Assembly (NCBI GenBank): GCA_003224835.1
Contig: QHZX01000173.1
Span: 1 to 8,432 of the forward strand
Length of the DNA: 8,432 nt
Direction of reading: 5' to 3'
Source of the DNA: Acidobacteriota bacterium
GTDB taxonomy: Bacteria; Acidobacteriota; Terriglobia; Terriglobales; Acidobacteriaceae
The notes beneath the pieces are model-generated. The model saw nothing but the letters and a program-made list of their open reading frames with translations, was not told where the DNA came from and searched no databases. A program made the translations under genes and the position numbers. How positions within the stretch are numbered: position 1 is the stretch's first letter; each line of letters begins with the position of its first letter. Positions 1 to 6,511 of the stretch are shown here, piece after piece.

Positions 1-374
1 TCGGCAATCCGAAGCCAGCACACCAGTCACCGACCAATTGGATCAACCCTGATGCATTCACGCAGCCAGGGGACTTCGACAATGGCGATTACAAGTTAGG
101 TGACATGCCTTCCCGCATGACGCAACTACGCGAGGGGGCAACCAAGAACGTTGATTTCTCGGTTGCAAAGGGCATCGACATTACAGAGCGTTTCAAAGCG
201 CAGTTCCGCGCCGAATTCCTGAACGCTTTCAACCATCCGACTTACGGCGGCGTATTTTATGGCGGGTGGGGCAGCAATATAGATCTTTGCATTGATTGCG
301 GCGCCTTGGGATCGGTATACGGTACGCGCAACGATCCACGCAACATCCAACTCAGTTTGAAGCTTATGTTCTAA
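1..374 (+). CDS. TonB-dependent receptor, Oar-like, C-terminal fragment
   Basis: This is the last 123 codons of an outer-membrane TonB-dependent transporter. The frame is open from base 3 to the TAA at 372-374, and the start lies outside the window. The segment shows the typical end of the large acidobacterial Oar-like receptors: 'NWINPDAF' near the beginning, then 'NVDFSVAKGIDITERFKAQF', 'RAEFLNAFNHPTYGG', a 'GTRNDPRNIQLSLKLMF' finish and a terminal Phe. A final aromatic residue is the usual outer-membrane beta-barrel assembly signal. Such receptors take up large or scarce ligands, often glycans, using TonB energy; the ligand here is unknown. A 'CIDC' pair sits in the last loop (about codons 97-100 of the fragment), which is a small oddity. 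The gene ends only 10 bases before the PQQ dehydrogenase, so it probably heads or belongs to the same operon. The N-terminal carboxypeptidase-regulatory-like and plug domains expected for the family cannot be checked. Confidence 0.88.
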   Translation, partial: GNPKPAHQSPTNWINPDAFTQPGDFDNGDYKLGDMPSRMTQLREGATKNVDFSVAKGIDITERFKAQFRAEFLNAFNHPTYGGVFYGGWGSNIDLCIDCGALGSVYGTRNDPRNIQLSLKLMF

Positions 375-384
375 TATTGGGCCG

Positions 385-2493
385 ATGACTCCAGTACGAT
401 TTGGATGGTTCGCATGCATTCTCACAATTACCGCGCTCTTGCCGGCTTATTCGCAGAGCGCGGGGCAACAACAAACCCAGGATTGGGCGGCGTATGGTGG
501 GGACCAAGCAAAAACTCACTATTCAACGCTCGCCCAGATCAACAAATCCAACGTAAAGCGACTTGAAGTCGCGTGGTCATTTGACACCGAAGAGACCGGC
601 GGACTCCAGAGCAGCCCCATCGAAGTCGCTGGGGTTCTTTACGGCATTTCACCAACACAGAAAATCTTCGCCCTCCACGCCGCGACCGGCAAACTGAAAT
701 GGAAATTCGATTCCGGAATTGTTGGCACGCAGCCGGATCGCGGCCTATCCTATTGGGCCAGCCCCGATAATAAAGACCGCCGCATCATTGTCGGCGTGAT
801 GAATTTCGTTTACGCCCTCGACGCTGATACGGGCCGGCCGATTCCAAGCTTCGGCGATCACGGCCGCGTCGATCTGCGCGAGGGTCTGGGCCGCGATGTC
901 GCCACCGGCTTCATTGCTCTGACCAGCCCAGCGGTCATCTACAAAGATCTCTTTATCGTTGGCGGACGCCTTCCCGAAACCCTTCCTGCTCTTCCCGGTG
1001 ATATCCGCGCTTATGATGCCCGAACCGGAAAACAGCGCTGGAGCTTTCACACCATTCCGCATCCTGGCGAGTTTGGTTATGACACCTGGCCGAAGGAAGC
1101 CTGGCAAAAAAGCGGTGGCGCAAATAATTGGACAGGGATGACGGTCGATCAGAAGACCGGGATCCTGTATGTGCCTACCGGTTCTGCGACTTTTGATTTT
1201 TACGGCGGTGACCGGCTTGGCGATAATTTATTTGCCGACTGCGAGCTCGCGCTGAATGCAGAAACCGGTGAGCGCATCTGGCACTTCCAGGGCGTCCATC
1301 ACGACATCTGGGACCGCGACTTTCCATCGCCTCCCGCCCTGGTTACCGTGACACACGAAGGCACACGCGTCGATGCGGTCGTGCAGACAACCAAGCAAGG
1401 CTTCGTTTACGTGTTTGATCGGGCGACCGGCAAGCCGCTGTTTCCCGTCGAATCTCACAAATATCCGCCCAGTGATTTACCCGGAGAAGTTGCCGCCGCC
1501 GAGCAGCCGCTTCCCACAAAACCGGCGCCCTACGCCCGCCAGCGTTTGACTGAAGACATGCTCACCAACCGTACCCCTGAGGCGCACCAGTGGGCACTCG
1601 AACAATTTCGAACCTTTCGCAGCGAGGGACAATTTGTTCCGCTCAGCACGAAGCAAAACCTAATCATCTTTCCGGGTTTCGATGGCGGCGCGGAATGGGG
1701 TGGTCCGGCGTTTGATCCAGAGTCAGGAATCCTCTACGTCAATTCCAATGAAATGGCTTGGGCAGTCGAACTCGCCCAAAACAAAGCCGACCCTCAGAGC
1801 GGCAAAGGCATTTATCAAAGTCAATGCACTATTTGCCATCGCGATGACATGAAAGGTTCGCCGCCGCTGTTCCCATCGCTCCTGGGCGTGCATGATCGCA
1901 TGACTCAGGATCAGATCAAGGAAAGAATTCAAAAGGGCAAAGGTAGGATGCCCGGTTTCCCGAATCTCACGCCGGATGAAGTCAATGCCTTAGTTTTGTT
2001 TGTAAGTGAGGGAGAGAACAAAGAGATCTCGGGCCAACCTGTCCAGCCGCAGATGGGGTACCGTTTTTCCGGATACACCAGATTTCTCGAATCAGAACGC
2101 TATCCGGCGATCGCCCCACCGTGGGGCACGCTGAACGCAATCAATCTCAACACCGGCGAGTACGCATGGAAGATTCCATTCGGTGAATATCCCGAGCTGG
2201 CCGGTCAGGGGATCAAGAATACGGGCAGCGAAAACTACGGCGGACCGATCGTGACAGCAGGCGGACTACTGTTTATCGGCGCGACCAACTATGACAAAAA
2301 GTTTCGTGTCTTCGATAAATCTACCGGAGAATTATTGTGGGAAACCACACTTCCCTTCTCTGGTAATGCAACGCCCATCACCTACCAAGTTAATGGAAAG
2401 CAATATGTGGTAATTGCCGCTGGTGGTGGCAAAGATGTGAAATCACCCTCTGGCGGCGTTTACGTAGCTTTTGCGCTGAAGGGCTCTGAATGA
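385..2493 (+). CDS. PQQ-dependent sugar dehydrogenase with inserted cytochrome c domain
   Basis: Exported 702-residue quinoprotein, probably oxidising a sugar or polyol in the periplasm and passing electrons to its own haem c. Residues 1 to about 24 look like a Sec signal peptide. The propeller opens with 'DWAAYGGD', 'YSTLAQINKSNV' and 'AWSF' (33-66), followed by 'RGLSYW', as in membrane-type glucose dehydrogenases. Asp310 in 'HHDIWD' and Lys337 in 'TTKQGF' lie 27 residues apart, matching by eye the PQQ-site pair Asp466/Lys493 of E. coli glucose dehydrogenase. No vicinal Cys pair is present, which argues against the alcohol dehydrogenase type. A cytochrome c domain (about 470-550) has the CTICH haem site (Cys481, Cys484, His485) and a likely axial Met522 in 'GRMPGF'. 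The propeller then resumes ('WGTLNAINLNTGEYAW', 'SENYGGPIVT', 'QYVVIAAGGGK'). No strong Shine-Dalgarno precedes ATG 385, but only this start gives a good signal peptide. The substrate is unknown; glucose is only one option. Confidence 0.9.
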   Translation: MTPVRFGWFACILTITALLPAYSQSAGQQQTQDWAAYGGDQAKTHYSTLAQINKSNVKRLEVAWSFDTEETGGLQSSPIEVAGVLYGISPTQKIFALHAATGKLKWKFDSGIVGTQPDRGLSYWASPDNKDRRIIVGVMNFVYALDADTGRPIPSFGDHGRVDLREGLGRDVATGFIALTSPAVIYKDLFIVGGRLPETLPALPGDIRAYDARTGKQRWSFHTIPHPGEFGYDTWPKEAWQKSGGANNWTGMTVDQKTGILYVPTGSATFDFYGGDRLGDNLFADCELALNAETGERIWHFQGVHHDIWDRDFPSPPALVTVTHEGTRVDAVVQTTKQGFVYVFDRATGKPLFPVESHKYPPSDLPGEVAAAEQPLPTKPAPYARQRLTEDMLTNRTPEAHQWALEQFRTFRSEGQFVPLSTKQNLIIFPGFDGGAEWGGPAFDPESGILYVNSNEMAWAVELAQNKADPQSGKGIYQSQCTICHRDDMKGSPPLFPSLLGVHDRMTQDQIKERIQKGKGRMPGFPNLTPDEVNALVLFVSEGENKEISGQPVQPQMGYRFSGYTRFLESERYPAIAPPWGTLNAINLNTGEYAWKIPFGEYPELAGQGIKNTGSENYGGPIVTAGGLLFIGATNYDKKFRVFDKSTGELLWETTLPFSGNATPITYQVNGKQYVVIAAGGGKDVKSPSGGVYVAFALKGSE
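2478..2483 (+). promoter_or_regulatory. Ribosome binding site for the GH29-like gene
   Basis: GAAGGG ends 6 bases before ATG 2490, inside the last codons of the PQQ dehydrogenase gene. It supports this start, whose ATG overlaps the upstream TGA as ATGA, an arrangement that favours translational coupling. Confidence 0.6.
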
Positions 2494-3539
2494 ATCGTCG
2501 AGAATTTTCCAAAGTACTTGCGGGGTCTGCCTCTCTTCTTTTGCCGCGGACTGGTTTCGCTGCTTCCCCGGCGCGGATTGAACCCGCAACCCATCCCACG
2601 CCTGCGCTGCGCCAATTTGAAAAGCTTCAATTCGGCGTCTCGTTCCACTTCAGCATGAACACGTTCACCGGCAATGATTACGAGACGGGTGGCGTGCCGG
2701 CGAGCACTTACAATCCTACGAATCTCGATGTGCGCCAGTGGATTCGCGTGGCCCGCGATTTGGGCGCCAAATATGCAGTCTTGACCGCGAAGCACATGTC
2801 AGGATTCTGCTTGTGGGACGCTGCCAATTACGACTACGACGTTGCCGCCAGCCCAAACAAGACCGACGTAGTCGCAGCATTTGTGGCCGCTTGCAAGGAA
2901 TTCGGGTTGAAGCATGGTTTTTATTACTGCATTCTCGATCCTCACAATGAGGGCAAGTTCGACTGGGACATACCAGTACAGGAGGGCTACTACAAGCTCA
3001 TCAAGCAGCAACTGACTGAGCTGCATAGCAAATATCCGAACACCTTTTATCAGTTGCTCGACATCACCTGGAAGGTTTCAAACGAGCAGCGATGGGAACT
3101 GTACGAGCTCATCAAGAAATACAGCCCGCATGGAATCGTGGTGATGAATCAGGCTTACTACCAGAGCAAGCGAAACCTGGGACGCATTTGCGAGCCGAAG
3201 AGCTGGCCGACCGACGTGATCAATCTTGAAGATGCGGTGCCGCCTCCCGAAGGTCATGATCCGCACGTGAAGTTCGACGACAAAACTTACTACATGCCAC
3301 TTGAAGCGTGGATACCCACCGGGCCTCCATTTAAGCCCCTGCCTCCGATGAACAGTTGGTTCTGGCGTCCGGGATTCACTACCCAAAGTGCCGAGAAAAT
3401 AGCGTCGTACTATTCAGATTGTCGCAATCGCCATTCGAACCTGTTGCTGAATCTATCTCCTGACACCAGCGGGCGTCTTCCCGATGAGATGGTCAGCACG
3501 CTGAGCCAAGCCGCTCGTATAATCAAGCAAAAATCTTAA
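2490..3539 (+). CDS. Tat-exported divergent GH29 (alpha-L-fucosidase-like) protein
   Basis: A 349-residue protein with a Tat signal ('NRREFSK' at 2-8, hydrophobic stretch to about 24), so it should fold in the cytoplasm and act in the periplasm or on the envelope. The rest resembles only the catalytic barrel of GH29: 'FGVSFHFSMNTF' (48-59), 'YNPTNLDVRQW' (74-84), 'GAKYAVLTAKH' (92-102), 'GFCLWD' (105-110), 'GFYYCI', 'LLDITW' with Asp191 as the likely nucleophile, and a closing 'NLLLNLSPDTSGRLPDE'. There is no room for the C-terminal beta-sandwich usual in GH29. Several fucose-site positions look altered: the usual KHHDGF reads KHMSGF (101-106), the usual Glu-Trp reads Asp63-Tyr64, and the Trp two residues before the nucleophile is Leu189. 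His53 and His102 are kept. Family membership is fairly safe; true alpha-L-fucosidase activity is doubtful. The gene shares ATGA with the PQQ dehydrogenase. Confidence 0.8.
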   Translation: MNRREFSKVLAGSASLLLPRTGFAASPARIEPATHPTPALRQFEKLQFGVSFHFSMNTFTGNDYETGGVPASTYNPTNLDVRQWIRVARDLGAKYAVLTAKHMSGFCLWDAANYDYDVAASPNKTDVVAAFVAACKEFGLKHGFYYCILDPHNEGKFDWDIPVQEGYYKLIKQQLTELHSKYPNTFYQLLDITWKVSNEQRWELYELIKKYSPHGIVVMNQAYYQSKRNLGRICEPKSWPTDVINLEDAVPPPEGHDPHVKFDDKTYYMPLEAWIPTGPPFKPLPPMNSWFWRPGFTTQSAEKIASYYSDCRNRHSNLLLNLSPDTSGRLPDEMVSTLSQAARIIKQKS

Positions 3540-3543
3540 TCCT

Positions 3544-4617
3544 GTGAAAACCATCAAAGGTCCGGCAATTTTTCTCGCGCAGTTCGCGGGCGACAACCCG
3601 CCATTCAACAACCTGAAAGATATTTCCCGCTGGGCCGCGTCGCTTGGCTACAAAGGTGTGCAGATCCCAACCTGGGACAGCCGCCTTTTCGATCTCAAGC
3701 GTGCCGCCGAGAGCAAAACCTATTGCGACGAAATACGCGGAACCCTAGCAGCGAGCAAGGTCGAATTGACCGAACTCTCAACCCATCTTCAAGGACAGCT
3801 CGTTGCGGTGCATCCCGCCTACGATGAGGCATTCGACGGATTCGCGCCCGCTTCTGTTCACGGCAATCCTTCCGCCCGTCAGGCCTGGGGTGTCGAACAA
3901 CTACGTTTCGCAGCGAAGGCCTCGGCAAATCTTGGGCTCAACGCACACGTCACATTTTCCGGAGCATTGGCTTGGCCTTATTTGTATCCCTGGCCACAGC
4001 GGCCGCCTGGACTTGTCGATACTGCCTTCGACGAACTCGCTAAGCGCTGGCGTCCGATTCTCGATGAGTTCGACAAAGCCGGTATCGATCTATGTTTCGA
4101 GATTCATCCCGGCGAAGATCTTCATGACGGCATCACGTTTGAAATGTTTCTTGATCGCCTCGGCGGGCACAAGCGCTGCAACATTCTCTACGACCCAAGC
4201 CACTTCGTTTTGCAGCAACTCGATTACCTGGAATACATAGATATCTATCACTCCCGAATAAAGATGTTCCACGTAAAGGACGCGGAGTTTCGGCCAAGCG
4301 GTCGCCAAGGCGTTTACGGCGGATACCAGCCCTGGATGTCGCGCGCCGGCCGATTTCGATCGCTCGGCGATGGCCAGGTTGATTTCGCCGCAATTTTTTC
4401 TAAGCTTGCGCAGTACGACTTTGAAGGCTGGGCTGTCGTAGAGTGGGAATGCTGCTTGAAGGATAGCGAGCAAGGGGCACGCGAAAGTGCACCGTTCGTC
4501 GCTCGGCACATTATCAAAACGGCAGAGCGCGCATTCGACGACTTTGCAAAATCAGGTGCCGATGTCGAGGCAAATCGTAGGATGCTTGGTTTAACTAAAT
4601 CGAAAGGTCACGACTGA
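3544..4617 (+). CDS. Sugar phosphate isomerase/epimerase-like TIM-barrel protein
   Basis: A 357-residue protein without a signal peptide, of the xylose-isomerase-like TIM-barrel family (also called AP-endonuclease-2 family). It starts with GTG, 4 bases after the previous stop. No Shine-Dalgarno is evident, but the 'MKTIKGPAIFLAQF' beginning is a natural first strand. Likely divalent-metal ligands are Glu186 ('FEIHPGED'), Asp217 ('YDPSHF'), His243 ('FHVKDAEF') and Glu300 ('VVEWECC'; Glu302 is an alternative). The Asp-to-His spacing of 26 and the His three residues after Asp217 match D-psicose/tagatose 3-epimerases. It overlaps the following Gfo/Idh/MocA gene as TGATG. The two are a common bacterial pair and probably act in sequence or as a complex. 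Known roles for such pairs include inositol and 3-keto-sugar metabolism, including elimination on 3-keto-glycosides. Whether this one isomerises a sugar or cleaves a keto-glycoside cannot be decided here. Confidence 0.87.
   Translation: MKTIKGPAIFLAQFAGDNPPFNNLKDISRWAASLGYKGVQIPTWDSRLFDLKRAAESKTYCDEIRGTLAASKVELTELSTHLQGQLVAVHPAYDEAFDGFAPASVHGNPSARQAWGVEQLRFAAKASANLGLNAHVTFSGALAWPYLYPWPQRPPGLVDTAFDELAKRWRPILDEFDKAGIDLCFEIHPGEDLHDGITFEMFLDRLGGHKRCNILYDPSHFVLQQLDYLEYIDIYHSRIKMFHVKDAEFRPSGRQGVYGGYQPWMSRAGRFRSLGDGQVDFAAIFSKLAQYDFEGWAVVEWECCLKDSEQGARESAPFVARHIIKTAERAFDDFAKSGADVEANRRMLGLTKSKGHD
4602..4607 (+). promoter_or_regulatory. Ribosome binding site for the Gfo/Idh/MocA gene
   Basis: GAAAGG lies 9 bases before ATG 4617, within the last codons of the isomerase-like gene. 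It supports this start, which overlaps the upstream stop as TGATG and so allows reinitiation by the same ribosomes. Confidence 0.55.
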
Positions 4618-5795
4618 TGCCGATTGAAGGCTCGACCCAGAAACAAAATCGCCGCTTGAGGCTTGGCATGGTAGGCGGCGGTCCCGGGGCCTTCATCGGT
4701 GCCGTGCATCGCCTGGCCTCTCGTATGGACGACCATTACGAGCTCGTGGCCGCGGCCTTGAGCTCTGATCCGCAGCGAGGCATCTCCGCCGCCAAAGATC
4801 TGCGCATTCCGCGCGCCTATGGCAGCTTTGAGGAGATGGCGAAAGCTGAGTCAAAGCGGCCGGATGGAATCGAAGCCGTCTCCATCGTCACGCCAAACAA
4901 TTTGCACTACGCGCCAGCGAAAGCATTCCTTGAAGCCGGCATTCACGTAATCTGCGACAAGCCTCTGACTACAACCCTCCAGGACGCCTTGGACTTGGCC
5001 GACATGGTGAAGCGAACTGGCCTGGTATTCGGCTTAACGCATAATTACACCGGCCATCCCATGGTTCGGCAGGCACGTGAAATGGCCCTTGCCGGCGAAC
5101 TCGGGCCGATTCGATTGGTGCAAGTGGAATATGTGCAGGATTGGTTGTCGACTCCTCTCGAGAAGACCGGACAAAAACAAGCCGAGTGGCGCACTGATCC
5201 AGCGCGCAGCGGACCGGCAGGATCTCTCGGTGATATCGGCACGCATGCTTACAACCTGGCGTGCTTTGTGACCGGATTATCGTGCGAGCAAGTGGCAGCC
5301 GACGTGACCACGTTTGTCCCCGGACGGCGTCTCGATGACAACATTCACGTAATGCTGAGATTTTCGAAGGGCGCAAAGGGTGGTTTGTGGGCCACCCAGG
5401 TTGCAGTCGGCAACGAGAATAATCTGCACTTGCGTGTTTATGGCGAAAAGGCCGGGGTTGAATGGCGGCAGGAAGACCCAAACGTACTCATCTTCACGCC
5501 TCTGGGGCAACAGCGACGCATAATGACGCGCGGCGGTGTTGGCACCGGGCCTGCTGCGGCCCACGCAATTCGCGTGCCCAGTGGTCATCCGGAAGGATAT
5601 TTGGAGGCATTCGCCCAGCTCTATACCGATCTCGCCGAACAGATCACGGCTAAGATCGACAAGCGTCCGCCGAATCCAGATTCATTGCTCGTTCCAGGTG
5701 TAGCCGATGGTGTCGAAGGGGTGAAATTTATTAATGCTGTTTTGGAGTCGTCACAAAAAGGCTCCGCTTGGACCGCAATTTCGCGCTCGAACTGA
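4617..5795 (+). CDS. Gfo/Idh/MocA family NAD(P)-dependent oxidoreductase
   Basis: A 392-residue soluble dehydrogenase with no signal peptide, so cytoplasmic. The N-terminal Rossmann fold carries 'LGMVGGGPGAFIG' (16-28). The family EKP motif appears as Asp114-Lys115-Pro116 ('CDKPL'); this Lys normally contacts substrate and cofactor. The C-terminal alpha/beta domain contains 'GSLGDIGTHAYN' with Asp206 and His210, the usual catalytic pair. Length is typical for the family. Members oxidise or reduce a hydroxyl/keto group on sugars, inositols or amino sugars; in 3-keto-sugar routes they interconvert the C3 hydroxyl and ketone. Tight coupling to the isomerase-like gene suggests consecutive steps. 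Here it could form, or reduce back, the keto product made by the FAD or PQQ dehydrogenases (inference). Substrate and NAD/NADP preference are not readable. Confidence 0.9.
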   Translation: MPIEGSTQKQNRRLRLGMVGGGPGAFIGAVHRLASRMDDHYELVAAALSSDPQRGISAAKDLRIPRAYGSFEEMAKAESKRPDGIEAVSIVTPNNLHYAPAKAFLEAGIHVICDKPLTTTLQDALDLADMVKRTGLVFGLTHNYTGHPMVRQAREMALAGELGPIRLVQVEYVQDWLSTPLEKTGQKQAEWRTDPARSGPAGSLGDIGTHAYNLACFVTGLSCEQVAADVTTFVPGRRLDDNIHVMLRFSKGAKGGLWATQVAVGNENNLHLRVYGEKAGVEWRQEDPNVLIFTPLGQQRRIMTRGGVGTGPAAAHAIRVPSGHPEGYLEAFAQLYTDLAEQITAKIDKRPPNPDSLLVPGVADGVEGVKFINAVLESSQKGSAWTAISRSN

Positions 5796-5829
5796 CGTTC
5801 GCGAGGTTCATCGCCAATTGAACGACAAA

Positions 5830-6507
5830 ATGAAAATTCTGGGCTCCGAAACCATTCTCCCCGAGGAAAAACGCCAGCTCCAAACTCCTCTCATCAACCG
5901 TCGTGACCTGATTCGCGCCGCCTTATTTGCCAGCGCGGCTTCGGCACTCGGAACGCAATTTTCTTTCGCGCAAGCAATTTCGTCAGGACTTACTCCGGCC
6001 GCCCGCGGCGAGGACGGTTCGAAATATCTCAGCAATCCGAACTGGAAGCCTGTTTTCCTCAATAACCAGCAGAACGAAACCTTGATCGCCTTGAGCGATG
6101 TAATCATTCCATCCACGGATACTCCCGGCGCAAAAGCGGCAATGGTCAATCGCTATATCGATTTATTGCTTTCCGTCCAACCTGCCGACTTTCAACGCGA
6201 ATTCGTAGATGCTCTCGCCTTTATCGATAGCCAAAGCCAAAAACAGTTCACGAAGAATTTCACTGAACTCGGTGCTGACGATCAGATCTGGCTCTTAACT
6301 CCATGGGCATATCCATCTGACAACGATCGATGGATTAAATATGAAGGAAAGCCCAATCTCGGACAGGAGCATTTCGAAAGGTTGAAAGCGCTGATTGCCG
6401 CAGCATTTTATGGATCAGAAATTGGCCTGAAGGAACTTGGTTGGGATGGGGAGTTTACCCATGGTCCCTACCAAGGCTGCGAGCACGAAACTGGCACCCA
6501 CACATAA
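5830..6507 (+). CDS. Gluconate 2-dehydrogenase subunit 3 family protein, Tat signal
   Basis: A 225-residue small subunit that partners the GMC flavoprotein encoded 4 bases downstream. The Tat signal has Arg24-Arg25 in 'INRRDLIRAALF', a hydrophobic run, and a probable cleavage site after Ala47-Gln48-Ala49. Family features follow: 'LSDVIIPSTDTPGAKA' (88-103), 'FVDALAFIDSQSQKQF', 'LLTPW' and a C-terminal 'FYGSEIGLKELGWDGE...YQGC' with Cys217. In FAD-linked glucose, gluconate and glucoside 3-dehydrogenases this subunit carries the flavoprotein through the Tat pore as a passenger. The frame is open back to an ATG at 5734, but that would overlap the Gfo/Idh/MocA gene by 62 bases and put 32 poorly placed residues before the signal. 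ATG 5830 is preferred. An in-frame TTG at 5818, 11 bases after a weak GCGAGG, is a possible alternative. Confidence 0.88.
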   Translation: MKILGSETILPEEKRQLQTPLINRRDLIRAALFASAASALGTQFSFAQAISSGLTPAARGEDGSKYLSNPNWKPVFLNNQQNETLIALSDVIIPSTDTPGAKAAMVNRYIDLLLSVQPADFQREFVDALAFIDSQSQKQFTKNFTELGADDQIWLLTPWAYPSDNDRWIKYEGKPNLGQEHFERLKALIAAAFYGSEIGLKELGWDGEFTHGPYQGCEHETGTHT

Positions 6508-6511
6508 ATTC

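Noticed and set aside
4090..4509. Minus-strand open frame of 139 codons opposite the isomerase-like gene
   Set aside because: It is antisense to a gene with intact metal-binding motifs and shows no recognisable motif of its own.
4969..5481. Minus-strand open frame of 170 codons opposite the Gfo/Idh/MocA gene
   Set aside because: It lies wholly within a clear + strand gene and its translation is rich in Arg, Pro and Cys with no domain signature; it is a compositional shadow.
5734..5829. Longer N-terminus for the small dehydrogenase subunit from ATG 5734
   Set aside because: It would overlap the Gfo/Idh/MocA gene by 62 bases and place 32 extra residues ahead of a Tat signal that already starts well from ATG 5830.
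6437..6511. Longer N-terminus for the GMC flavoprotein from TTG 6437 or internal ATGs
   Set aside because: The added residues overlap the small-subunit gene and have no motif or signal peptide, while ATG 6512 sits just before the FAD-binding strand and 4 bases after the upstream stop.
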